A stretch of DNA of 17,042 nucleotides from Dunaliella salina (Eukaryota > Chlorophyta > Chlorophyceae > Chlamydomonadales > Dunaliellaceae): the NCBI GenBank assembly GCA_002284615.2, contig MU069648.1:155146-172187 (forward strand), read 5' to 3'. Numbering within the stretch: the stretch's first letter is position 1; each line of letters begins with the position of its first letter. A program made the position numbers and the translations under genes. Shown one piece after another: positions 8,288 to 17,042 of this stretch. The notes under the pieces were generated by a model. That model was not told where the DNA came from. It saw only the letters and a program-made list of their open reading frames with translations, and ran no database searches.

Positions 8288-10051
8288 CCAGCTGAACGCT
8301 GCAAATAGTCCTGAATCTGAGCATCAGAAAATTCAACTTCACCTGTGGACTTGGAATCAGAGGTAAAAGCAACTGTAGGCGCGTTGCCTTAGAAGTCTGA
8401 GCCTGCTTCACCGCTCAAAATGTCAATGCGCTCTAGCAAGGCAACAGAGGTCTTGGCATTCCCGCTGATAGAAACTGTGCTTTCAGGTTGAGTGCGCAAC
8501 AATTGGAGTAATTTTCCTTTACCCAGTGCTTCCAGTGGTATCTGCACAGATGCAGATGCATGTACAGATGCAGGCTGGGTTGGTGCTGATGCAGGAGCAA
8601 GTCTATCATTCTGAGGCGCAGGTGTTGCATGCCTTCTTGACTCTAAATTTGTGCTAGGTGAAAAGGGCACAGGTGCTGCTGCAGACATAAAGGTCCCAGG
8701 CTCTTTAACTACTGTGATCATGCTAAGGGGAGGTGGCCAGTGCAAATCTGCATTTAATGCAAACTGCACAGGGTCATTTCCGCATGTCATGTGCAAATCT
8801 GCATGTGATGCGAACTGCTTAGGATCATAACTGCTTGTCATGTGAACCTGAGGATCTTGCACTGCAGTGGTGCTGTGTTGTTGCGTCTGCCGGCTTGAAT
8901 GCCGCTCATTATTTGGGCCATAACACAGAGCATAACACAGAGTGGCGAATGGAGTCTACCACAGTCCTGACAAGGTGCGCATGCTGTGTGGCAAAACCAG
9001 GAGTAAGCTGCTCATGCTGATGCATATCACCCCCCAGCGTGAACTACTGGTTGGGCTGTACAGAAAGCTGTATGAAGAGTGGCTAATAGGTTGGTATGAT
9101 GACGAGTAAAGGCCACGGTGTCCAGAATGCATGTACATATGAGGACTTTGGTAAGGAGAGGAATGGTGTCCATACGCACACAATGGCACATGCACACGCC
9201 CACACCCAGGCTTGCTGCAAGATGACACAGGATTTGCCAGGGCTTGCTTGAGCTCACTTAATTCTGCTTGCAATGCTGCCATTTCCTGCTCTACTGACTT
9301 TTGATGGGCATTAGATGCAGTCATGTGCACCTGCCTGTTTGGCATACAAGATCCAGAAGTTTCATGTGCAGCAGCAAATTGTCTTAGGTCACAGCACTCA
9401 TGCATATAGTGGTCGTAGTGTCCAGGCACTGGGCAAGGTCTTCCGGCGTAAATTGTGACGGGGGTATCATGGTTCTCAGTGCGCGTGTCATGCAATTGGA
9501 GGTCCCGCAGCTTGGAGTAACCTTCGGCCAGCTGCACAAGTCCAGCAAGCGTGGCACTTTTGAAAATGATGCTATCTTCAAGCACTTTGGCCAGATCAGG
9601 AACATTCTTACGGACAGCCAAGATCAGTTTCCTCGTTGCTTTGTCATCCTTGACTGCTGCTCCTTTGGCTAAATTCTGGAATTTCAGAGCAAACGCAGCA
9701 ACACCCTCACCGATTTTCAGCTCCATACTGTTCATTGCTCTTCCATGTCGCCTGCAATGTGCTCAAATTCATCTGACAAGGCATTGAGCAAGAGTTGGAA
9801 CGGTGCATCTTCATCTTCAGGTTGAGAGGCAGCTCTGGTAAGAATGTGCTGTTTCTCACCTTTATACCAGTTGCAGGCATATGTATCATAAGGGAAAGAG
9901 CGATAACAATGACTTGAAACAATTTTGCTGGACTCAGGATGGTGGTGCACTTGGCACTGAAATACCATGCAGACAAGTTGTGTAAGTATGCAGGCAAATC
10001 ATCTTTGACAAGATCTCCATGAAATGGAGTTGGAAGCTCTAGGTCTATCAT
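8280..10051 (-). pseudogene. Gag-like protein of a retroelement, frameshifted and split from its protease
   Basis: On the - strand a first ATG at 10051-10049 starts MIDLELPTPFHGDL, DDLPAYLHNLSAWY. The frame shifts near 9900 to CNWYKGEKQ and LLNALSDEFEHIAGDMEEQ (to 9732), then again at 9735 to GEGVAAFALKFQNLAKGA, VRKNVPDLAKVL and a C-H-H-C cluster (CPVPGHYDHYMHEC). A predicted coiled coil (QEMAALQAELSELKQALA) follows. From about 8940 a Gln/His-rich linker runs, again with frame changes, through 8862-8389 to SDAQIQDYLQRSAG at 8289, where the LINE insertion begins. Pattern and order fit Gag-Pro of an LTR-type (Ty3-like) element. No LTR was identified. Alternative: a domesticated Gag-like gene, unlikely given the frameshifts. 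Confidence 0.65.
8919..8942 (+). repeat. 12-bp tandem duplication in the Gag linker
   Basis: CATAACACAGAG occurs twice back to back (8919-8930, 8931-8942). The length keeps the frame. Minor feature. Confidence 0.9.
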
Positions 10052-10066
10052 GCCGCTGTGGGGCAC

Positions 10067-10322
10067 TTGCTAAGAGAAATGCGCAGCGCGCGCAATAATT
10101 AACTCAATTCAGGATCAGGTTACCCTGAGGGGAAAGAGGAAACAGGTGGCCTGGCAGTCAAGTACACAAAACTCATGGACACAGTTCTGGAAATCAAAAT
10201 GCTTCAACTGCCCCGTCGTGCTTCTTCTGCTATGCAATCATTCTGGCATTCATGCTCTCTCTTCATGCTTCTCTATCATGCTACCAGATATGCTCTTCCG
10301 CATGTTCTTTAATATAGATTGG
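10067..10322. other. Stretch upstream of the Gag frame, no gene recognised
   Basis: On the - strand this would be the leader or LTR region of the Gag-Pro element. I searched for a matching copy on the other side of the element and saw none. A CGCAGCGCGCGCAATAATT segment is at 10080-10098. Nothing else supported. Confidence 0.4.
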
Positions 10323-10540
10323 AAATGGTGTGGCTAGCCCACTGCGGCAAATGGTGTGGTTAATCCACTGCGGCAAATGGTGCGGTTAATTCACTGCGGC
10401 AAATGGTGTGGCCAATCCACTTCAGCAAATGGTGTGGCTAATCCGCTGTGGCAAATGGCGTAGCTATTCCACTGCGGCAAATGGTGTAGCTAATCCACTG
10501 CAGCAAATGGTGTGGCGAATCCACTTTGGCAAACGGTGCT
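10323..10540 (+). repeat. 26-bp minisatellite, about 8.4 copies
   Basis: Unit consensus AAATGGTGTGGCTAATCCAC followed by TGCGGC, period 26, eight full copies at 10323-10530 and a partial ninth. Units differ at one to five positions. Related, more diverged units with GTGGCTAACCCACTGCGGC recur at about 10993-11070. Confidence 0.93.
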
Positions 10541-10992
10541 CCCACGTATACTATTTTCTCAGCTCTCATGCACATAATTGCTAAGGTGGATATGGCGCTT
10601 GCACATTCTCATGCACATTCTCATGCACACAGTCCTGGCATGGCCTGTGCCTTTTGATTCCTTCTTGTGCACTTTTGGCCATGTGTGCCTTGTTGTGCTG
10701 ATTGCCCACACAAGTTGAGACAGCACGGTTCCACTGGTTATATGCGCCACTGTCCAATTTGAAGTGCTCTGTATTTCAATCTAAAGTACGTGCTTCCCAA
10801 CGATGCTGGACAGGGTTGCTGAGTGGGACAGTATGAATACACTTCAAGTTGCTGATTGAGACATATGACAAGGTGCACCAACAAGAGAGAATGAGACGCT
10901 TCTGGCTAATAAATTGGCTTTGCTTGGCCTTGGTGACTTGCATAGGCGCATGGCGCATGCTGGACAGCTACTCAGCTTGCATGGCCAGTTTA
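10541..10992. other. Non-coding stretch between related minisatellites
   Basis: No recognisable gene. A small direct repeat, CACATTCTCATG, occurs at about 10603 and 10615. Short open frames on both strands lack domain similarity. Confidence 0.45.
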
Positions 10993-11070
10993 GGTGGCTA
11001 ACCCACTGCGGCTATAGTTGTGGCTAGCCCACGGCGTCTAATGAGCCTAGGTGGATGGCCCACTGCGACT
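10993..11070 (+). repeat. Diverged outlying copies of the 26-bp minisatellite
   Basis: GTGGCTAACCCACTGCGGC, GTGGCTAGCCCACGGCG and GTGGATGGCCCACTGCGAC follow each other with uneven spacing and match the unit at 10323-10540. Confidence 0.65.
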
Positions 11071-11381
11071 GTGACTTGGCAGTGAACTCCACGGTTGTTG
11101 AGAAATGGATGTTTAACGTCCAGGGCTGGCTACAACCATCCAGACAAAGGACTAATTCACTTGAGCTGATAGGAAAAGGTGCGAGTGAGACAGGGTCACT
11201 GGGATTCTGGGTTTGCTGTTCTCTGCTGCACTCCCGCATGATCTCTCAGCGTGACAAGACAAAAGCATGCAGTACTGGATAATGTGCAAGCCGTCCATGA
11301 CTGTCCGCCTACTCCATGATGCCTGCTCCATAATAGCTGCCCCCAGGCAGCAGTCTTCAGCACGCTTTGCTACCACCCATC

Positions 11382-11720
11382 ATACCATTTTTCTGGGCGT
11401 TAGTGAGCGTGTTATACCGCGCATACCCAATTAAAAAATCTTCTTGCAGCCAAGTTTGGAGCCGACGCTTCCAGTATTCCTCCAAGTTCCCACCTGTTAT
11501 TTCCATTCCCACCTTGTGGTGGAGGATGCAAACGAATGTGATGGATATTTTGACCCGATGAGTCACCTTTCCTTTATTGGCTGAAGGAGAATTTAATACT
11601 CAAAAATTTCCTTGGCATAACATCTTTCCTTTCTTTTATTTCATTTACTTTTTTGTTTTTAGCTTTTGCTTTTCTTTCTTCCTTCCTAATTATTTACTTA
11701 TATTCTTTCTTTCCATCCTC
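11382..11720 (+). mobile_element. LINE 3' end, 5'-truncated and decayed
   Basis: At 11382 the frame HTIFLGVSE corresponds to HPILLGVGG of the LINE protein at 7457-8134. After a decayed coding stretch, CACCTTGTGGTGGAGG (11510-11525) matches the 3' UTR of that element, followed by a CCTTTCCTTTATTGGCTGAAGGAGA segment like its UTR and a long pyrimidine-rich tail to about 11720. The 5' border and target duplications are not clear. Same orientation as the LINE copies at 1419 and 7456. Confidence 0.55.
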
Positions 11721-12198
11721 ATTATAATGTTGATAAGATAAATTTCAAATATGTGTGTTGATAATACTTATGAGTAGAGAGCTTAAGTGGACCATAGCTC
11801 GAAGGTGCTAAGTTGAACCATGGCTTCGGAACTTGTGGCCTATTTCTGAAGGCAAGCACATGGGAATAGGACAAAGTGCTTTGGCAGCAAGAAAACATTC
11901 ATCAGCTCAAAGCAGCCTGGTCATGTTACCAAACAAAGAATGGCTAAAATCTGGCACCATTTCAACCACCTTCAGCACAAAAAACAGGGCGAAGGCTCAA
12001 TGCGGCCTCTGGAGCACACCACAGGGAGGAAAGTTTTCTTTAAGGAGTCAGTTTGCATAAGCAGATTGCGCTCAGGAAGATGCGCTGCTTCAGATGGTTG
12101 AATTTAAGCAATTCTCACAACTTGGAACTTTGCAGCCACTCCAACCCTCACGCCAGCAACACAGCTGTAAAGCATACGTCTTGAAGACATCAAGGACA
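11721..12198 (-). other. Region downstream of the ankyrin gene, probably its 3' UTR
   Basis: No gene is recognised on either strand. By position it should contain the 3' UTR of the - strand ankyrin gene. I found no TGTAA on the - strand between 12199 and the LINE tail, so the poly(A) site is unknown. Confidence 0.4.
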
Positions 12199-14021
12199 TC
12201 AGTCAGATACAGCCCAGTGCTTTATCTGCTCTTCCAGCATTGCTAGCCTCATCACTCCTTTGGAGAGCGCAGGCTGTGGGTAGTAACTTCTTGCCCCCGT
12301 GTAGCCCCGGCACACCTCCTCAAATACCTCAGCACAATCAAAGTGCTGCCAGGGCCTGCTGTCGAGGTCAAATAGCACAGCCTGGGTGAACTCAGGGCTG
12401 GTGGCCTGCTCCATGGCTCTCATCCACAGCTGACACAGCTTAATCAACCTATCTAGGTGGTGCTGAAATGCAGCACGATCTGGGCTGCTTTCTTCCCTGA
12501 CATTGCCCTGTCTAGTCTGCACCTCTACAGCGCTATCCTCAGAGACTGTGCCCAGCTTGGCCTGCACTTCTGCAGCCTGGCGCACCAGGGAATGAAGTGA
12601 GTTCCAGCCCGATGCAGAGTGCAGCATCAGCATGGTGGCTGAGGGGGAGGGGGGTGTGGGGAGGTCTACAGGGGTGATGCCAGGGGGCAGCAAGTGAGGG
12701 TCGATGTAGCCCAGCAGCCAAGCTACAACAGCTGAGCGATGGCCGTACCTGCATGCCCTGTCCAGTACAAATAGAGGCAAGGGCATGATGGAAGGTTAGC
12801 GATGCAGGTTGATTGTGGCAAGAAGCTGCTCCAGGAAAAAAAGGTCTTCACAAACCAAAGGCCACGTGCATTAAGGGCTGCCCCCATAAAAGCACATTAT
12901 CCTGCAGGGAGTCAAGAAGCATTCAATGGGAACAAGTCATGGATGAATCACAGTCTGATTGTGTTACTTTTCATTTGAGGGATCAGCCTGCTTCTGCAGA
13001 TGGCTCGATGCATGGAACAGCTAAGCTTTCTAGGCAAAGGAAATTTTTGGGGCATGAGATGAGAAAAGCTGTTTAGGTGAACTTCAAAATGAAAATGACA
13101 GTATCTTCCTGCTTGACCGTTTTAGGTAAAACACATTGTTTAACTTAAATCTGCTCTGGTACCAGCCCATCTCCCACTCTGGAAGCTCCAACAGCTCAAC
13201 ATGCTAACACTAAAAGACAGCATAAAAAACACCTTATTTTTGGGCTTAATCGGGCAAAAAGCTGAGTCACTAGCATCCATAGGTTGAGTTGTCACGCCTG
13301 GAAGAAACATCTCTTATTGATACCAGATATGTTTCTTCACTTTCATGGGGCTTCTTGGGGGAATTTGAAGGCGCTGGATGCGTGGTGGTCGGAAGCAGGA
13401 AAAGGACAGTTCAGGCATCCCTCCAGATTCCCATTACTAGTGGGGATCTAATACTCTTACTCCTTACTACTCTTACTTATGGGCATCTTACTAATGGCAT
13501 CAGCTAATGTTCCAGCTATTCTATCTGGCTTTCTCCTAGGCAAGCTGTGTCCAGAGTGGGTCCTGTTGGTGAGACACTTGCAAGCTTGCTGGTTAGGGAA
13601 CCTTGCCTTAATGCATGCAAGCAAGCTTTTTCCTCCCTTTTTTTGCAGCATTGCAAGAGCTGTGTGCAACACACTTCATGTAGAAAAATTTCACAAGAGA
13701 AATGATGTTGCTCCTAAAAGTCTTTAAGTGAGCAGAGCATTTTATACAAGGTTACAAGGTTACAATGGGAATTGAGCCTTCAGCCATTAAGTTTGGCTGC
13801 TCAGCTTCTCTAATAAACCAAGTAAACATAGGTGAAGTAGTCTAATGAGTGCAAATACAGGCATGGTAAAAAACACAAGGCAGAGCATTGTATACACCAT
13901 GCAAAAAAGCAAGATGCCGCACCAGTGGAGTGGTGTGTTGCCCCTGTCATCTGTCTGCCGTAGCAAGGCATCAAAGCCTTGATGTCCCAGGCAGAGGTAA
14001 AGATAACCCAACACAGTCACC

Positions 14022-14104
<83 letters not shown>

Positions 14105-15037
14105 ATGTGTTTTGCGTGCCTACGGTGTGGGAAATTTGTGTCTTCTGGAAAGAGGTAATCGATCCACAAAATGCCTGTGAGGAGGAAAAAGTATGGATCC
14201 ATTTAGGTCCAGCACAGGCTAGCATTCAGGAGTCCTCCTGCTTCTTTCTGGTAACCTTGGGCCCTACACAAGTGAGAAGTAGCTTTAAGGCAGCAAGGGC
14301 AGAGCTCCAACACAATTCATTCAAATTTTAAAATTTTTTCCCAGATGGACATAGTGTAGATCCCCAGCCTGCTGATTCTTTGTTGCACAGATGGAGAGCA
14401 GCAAGATTAAATAGAAATGAGCATGCATCCTTGCCACTGAATTGCTCTTATGCATGCCAGAATCATGGTTGAGAAGTCCCTGACCTTCCATAAATTGCTC
14501 AACCTAAATTGCTTTGCACATTTGGACAATGACCTGCTATGGGCCACTGGGCTTCATTAGTCTAAGGCCATCAAGCCACTGAGCACAATCAACTAACTGG
14601 ATGAACAATGCGTGCAGCATGATGGGCAATTACTTACTGTCCAGACCTCTGGGAGGGTCTCCTCCTCCACAGACAGTCCATGCTGTGCTGCCTGCAGGCT
14701 TGGGGAAACAGCCAGGTGCCCCAGGCAAGTATACCCTTGCGGCTGCCGCCTGCCTGGCCGGCAGCCATCCAGCTTGATTTGCAGCAGCTCCTGAGGGGCC
14801 CTCTCAGATAACGCGGCCCACAAGCTCAAAGCCAGCGGAGCAAAGTCGGCAGTGGAAGAAGATTGCAGGCTTAAGCTTTCAGGGAACATTGCTGCCAAGA
14901 GTGCATTGGGGGGCGGAAGACAAGGTGGAGGTGGAGGAGCTGCTCCAGCAGTTGTGGTGCTTGCAGGGACTGCAGGAGCTGCCATGGACGATAACTGTGA
15001 GCTCCCTTTCAGTGCCCCTCCTGATCTGGCCGGTGCC

Positions 15038-15074
<37 letters not shown>

Positions 15075-15406
15075 GTGCTAGTGATGATGGCCCTGCTGCT
15101 TGGGCGCCCTGGTTTTGCTGCATCATGCTTTCCAGTGCCCCTGCGCCTCCTGCTGCTGGTGTTAGAGATGATGGTCCTGCTGTTTGGGCACCCTGGATTT
15201 GTTGCATCATGCTCGCCAGCAACGATTGCATTGCCTCTGGGGAAATGGGTGGGGGCAGTAAGCTTTGTTGCAGGCCAAACCCAGGCAGGCCTGGGAAGGG
15301 GGTGAGTGCTGCTGGTGTTTTTGCTGCCTGCAGAGCTACTTCTTGTGGTCCTGATGGTGGTGGCGCAGCTGCAGCTGTCTCAGGAGTCGCCAGAGATGGT
15401 TGCTGT

Positions 15407-15448
<42 letters not shown>

Positions 15449-15607
15449 GGCAGCTGCCCCCGCTGCTGATCCTGCTGATTATGCCACACAGGAGCCCCGT
15501 TTTTGTTGAGCATTACTAGCAGCGGATCAGCACTTTCACGCTGCACACGTGCCAATAAATCCTCTGCCAAGTTACTCCCACCACACTGCTGCTGCTGCTG
15601 CTGCACC

Positions 15608-15639
<32 letters not shown>

Positions 15640-15765
15640 CCTTTGCCTCCCAGTGGGCCGTGCATGCCTTGGATCTTCAGAGGTCTCTGTCCTTCTTTTA
15701 GCGCTGCCTTGCGTCGGCCGCACCTTTGAAGTAGAGCAAATGACAGGCTGATTGGTAACAAGCAT
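12199..15765 (-). CDS. Gln/Ala/Pro-rich ankyrin-repeat protein, at least three exons
   Basis: Three exons fit on the - strand: about 15765-14638, 14020-13923 and 12757-12199 (TGA at 12201-12199). Donor ACA/GTAAGT at 14638 and acceptor CTGCAG/14020 join in phase 0. Donor CACTG/GTGCGG at 13923 and acceptor GGACAG/12757 join in phase 2 and rebuild a codon for Trp, giving DDRGNTPLHW then ACRYGHRSAVVAWLLG, a clear ankyrin repeat. The first exon has poly-Gln, poly-Ala and Pro-rich runs, a basic KRR and HARPTGRQR segment near its start, and two internal repeats (ASMMQQIQGAQTAGPSSL type). The last exon adds about 160 residues with no known domain. Its 5' start is unresolved: CTTCAAAG/15728 or AAGGCAG/about 15709 could be acceptors. 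A regulatory or scaffold protein is plausible; I do not recognise it. Confidence 0.75.
12758..13922 (-). other. Last intron of the ankyrin gene
   Basis: GT-AG intron of 1165 bp (donor GTGCGG at 13922, acceptor GGACAG ending at 12758). It holds the LINE tail at 13749-13879 and otherwise no recognisable gene. Short + strand open frames at 12813-13076, 13289-13507 and 13479-13727 lack domain similarity. Confidence 0.65.
13732..13896 (-). mobile_element. 5'-truncated LINE tail with 17-bp target duplication
   Basis: About 131 bp (13749-13879) match the 3' end of the LINE remnant at 6465-6540, including two copies of the 8-bp repeat CAAGGTTA (+ strand, 13747-13765) and TTCAGCCA..GGCTGCTC. It is flanked by GCAGAGCATTTTATACA at 13732-13748 and GCAGAGCATTGTATACA at 13880-13896, 16 of 17 the same. 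Inserted in the sense orientation in the last intron of the ankyrin gene. Confidence 0.8.
14026..14104 (+). repeat. (GT)n microsatellite next to a splice acceptor
   Basis: About 39 GT units with one TA interruption near 14077. On the - strand it is (CA)n and runs up to the CTGCAG acceptor (14026-14021) of the ankyrin exon 14020-13923, standing where a polypyrimidine tract is expected. Confidence 0.95.
15040..15636 (-). repeat. Coding trinucleotide runs (poly-Ala and poly-Gln)
   Basis: GCT/CTG repeats in three blocks: about 15040-15072 (poly-Ala, 11 residues), about 15403-15450 (poly-Gln, about 14 residues) and about 15580-15636 (two poly-Gln blocks). All are in the frame of the first ankyrin-gene exon and keep it open. 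Near-pure CAG codons suggest recent expansion. Confidence 0.9.
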
Positions 15766-16850
15766 GGCATTTATTTCTCATGGACCTGCCCTTCTTCCAT
15801 TATGGGCCCAAGGAATGATGGTTGTGGTTTGGCTGCAAAGATAAAATGGCAAAAAGGAAAAGACCACATAGGAGAGAAGTCCTCCCTGCATCAATTTTGG
15901 AAAGAGAGAACCATCGTGATTCTGATGGTGGTTGCCGTGGCTGCTGCTGCCGCCTTTGCCTCCCTGTAGGCCGTGCATGCATTGGATATTTTTTCATCCT
16001 CCTTCTTACGCTGCTTGGTATTATGTGTGGTATTTGTCTCACTTTTTAAGCAGAGCAAAATGCCAGAGGTGGGCGACGAGCCCAAATTCCTGAAAATGTT
16101 CTTTAAGGCCTAAATCTGACCAGGCCAACCGTTATGATATAAATTAAAAACGCTTTAACCAAAAAATAATGGTTGACCCCAGATCACTCTCTTAGCCTCA
16201 GATCACCCTAAAATGGCCCACAGCTCCACCCTGGGGTGCCAAAATATTTGCTGAATAACCCTTACATGATATGCTTACAGCCTGCATATTCAAAAGTGGG
16301 AATGAAGGAGGTCAGAAATTGACCTTTTTGGCACCCCTTGTGCTGGATTTTCTCTAAGGAAAATGGTTGAACTTCAGTATCTGACCAACCACTGGGTCCT
16401 TTCACTCCATTTTTTTTGCAATGATATTTTTTTGGTTCAAGGACACCAAATCATTAAAAAATCACCCAATTTGGTGCAGCGGCTTGGCAGACATGGTCGG
16501 TGCTTACTCATAAAGTAGGGTTTACATTTTGGCAAATAGCAGAAGTGGTCCCGGGGGCCTCTTCTTAAGTCCAGCATGGAAGGCTACCATTTGTTAAGCA
16601 CGAAAAGTACCAAGTGCGGACACCTTGCTAAGGAACATTTCAAAGGACCCCTGTTTGGGGCCTTCGTCGCCCACCTCTGGCAAAATGAAGGAATGTCTCA
16701 CTTTTGAAGCAGAACAAACTGCATGAAGCGTGGCATATGTCTCTGTTGAACTTCTCCTCCTCCCATCGGCTGTGTGCAGGCAGCATTAAAAATACAAATT
16801 CATTTCACGCAGCAGGCCAACCATCTTGCAAAGAGGAAAAGAAGTGAAGA
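15639..16850 (-). repeat. Tandem segment duplication around the 5' end of the ankyrin gene
   Basis: Unit A (about 15639-15860) and unit B (about 15948-16063 continued at 16680-16850) share CCTTTGCCTCCC, GGCCGTGCATGC, and TTTGAAGYAGARCAAA followed by GGCAT. On the - strand both encode a basic R(R/K)..HARPTGRQR peptide followed by Gln. Unit B is cut by the TIR element at 16064-16679. A smaller duplication (TGTCTCACTTTT.AAGCAGA) flanks the element at 16035 and 16694. Confidence 0.6.
16055..16688. mobile_element. Non-autonomous TIR DNA transposon, copy 2 (616 bp)
   Basis: The element is 16064-16679 with inverted ends CAGAGGTGGGCGACGA (left and, complemented, right), followed by imperfect pairing for a further 30 or so bases (TGAAAATGTTCTTTAA against TTAGCAAGGAACATTTCA type). 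Flanks are GCAAAATGC (16055-16063) and GCAAAATGA (16680-16688), eight of nine the same. Its core at about 16230-16530 is the reverse complement of the core of copy 1 (4457-4770), though the outer ends differ beyond CAGAGG. It encodes no transposase. Confidence 0.8.
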
Positions 16851-16934
16851 CAATGGCGTCCAAAAGCCCCCATGTATTAAGGACAGGTCCCTTAACATGC
16901 AAGCTAGCAAAAGCCTCACCAAAACGCCCTCAAA

Positions 16935-17042
16935 CCTACATTCGACATGCTGGTTGCATGAAGTACATCTACCATCTACCATGAAGTACATCTACCTACA
17001 TTAGACATGCTGGTTGCATGAAGTACATCTACCATCTACCAT
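16935..17042 (+). repeat. 60-bp minisatellite at the right edge of the window
   Basis: Two almost identical 60-bp units (CCTACATT.GACATGCTGG and GAAGTACATCTACCATCTAC within each), one mismatch in about 48 bases compared. The array continues past the window. Smaller ATCTACC repeats sit inside each unit. Confidence 0.88.

Noticed and set aside
10323..10540. CRISPR-like array
   Set aside because: The whole 26-bp unit is repeated head to tail with no unique spacers, in eukaryotic sequence.
11833..12060. + strand 75-codon frame
   Set aside because: No recognisable motif and it lies where the 3' UTR of the ankyrin gene is expected.
13888..14331. + strand frame with alternating Val-Cys and - strand frame with alternating His-Thr
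   Set aside because: Translation of the (GT)n microsatellite.
14852..15509. + strand open frames with long Ala, Leu or Cys runs
   Set aside because: They are other frames of CAG/GCT repeats whose - strand reading makes one long coherent exon with a proper donor.
12199..16800. SBP-box plus ankyrin copper-response-type regulator
   Set aside because: Poly-Gln and ankyrin parts suggested it, but no SBP zinc-binding pattern is visible in this window and the C-terminus is not Cys-rich.
1..17042. tRNA, rRNA or bacterial-type operon features
   Set aside because: No cloverleaf, rRNA core or Shine-Dalgarno-led gene series seen on either strand.

Overview
The window looks like nuclear DNA of a eukaryote, most likely a green alga of the Chlorophyceae (Chlamydomonadales). 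I infer this from short exons with GT-AG introns, a plant-type limit dextrinase end, LINE proteins of a kind I know from volvocalean and Dunaliella-like genomes, many microsatellites, and long Gln and Ala runs. Base composition looks close to balanced, which fits a Dunaliella-like genome better than the GC-rich Chlamydomonas. The genus is a guess.

Two host genes can be supported. On the + strand, 117-2059 holds the last three coding exons of a pullulanase-type (limit dextrinase) starch debranching enzyme; the rest lies to the left of the window. On the - strand, 15765-12199 holds at least three exons of a Gln/Ala/Pro-rich protein with an ankyrin repeat split across an intron. Its 5' end is unresolved.

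The middle (about 3200-11720) is a graveyard of mobile elements. In order: a degenerate + strand ORF cluster (3178-4040); a 704-bp TIR element with 9-bp target site duplication (4118-4821); a broken - strand LINE with RNase H, CCHC finger and endonuclease-like parts (6463-4848); the 3' part of a second LINE family ending in an 8-bp repeat tail (7095-6466); a broken - strand Gag-protease retroelement (10051-7107) split by a 5'-truncated + strand LINE at 7456-8279 with perfect 8-bp target duplications; a 26-bp minisatellite (10323-10540); and another + strand LINE 3' end (about 11382-11720).

Mobile DNA also sits in the introns of both host genes: a LINE tail of about 90 bp in the debranching enzyme intron and a LINE tail of about 130 bp in the ankyrin gene intron. 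A second member of the TIR family (16064-16679) is inserted in a duplicated segment just upstream of the ankyrin gene.

The most unusual feature is at 581-871. A 60-bp minisatellite in an intron of the debranching enzyme carries repeated copies of the 3' splice site plus the first bases of the next exon. Four successive acceptors are in frame and open, so acceptor choice could add 0, 20, 40 or 60 residues. No complete new defence or metabolic system is visible.
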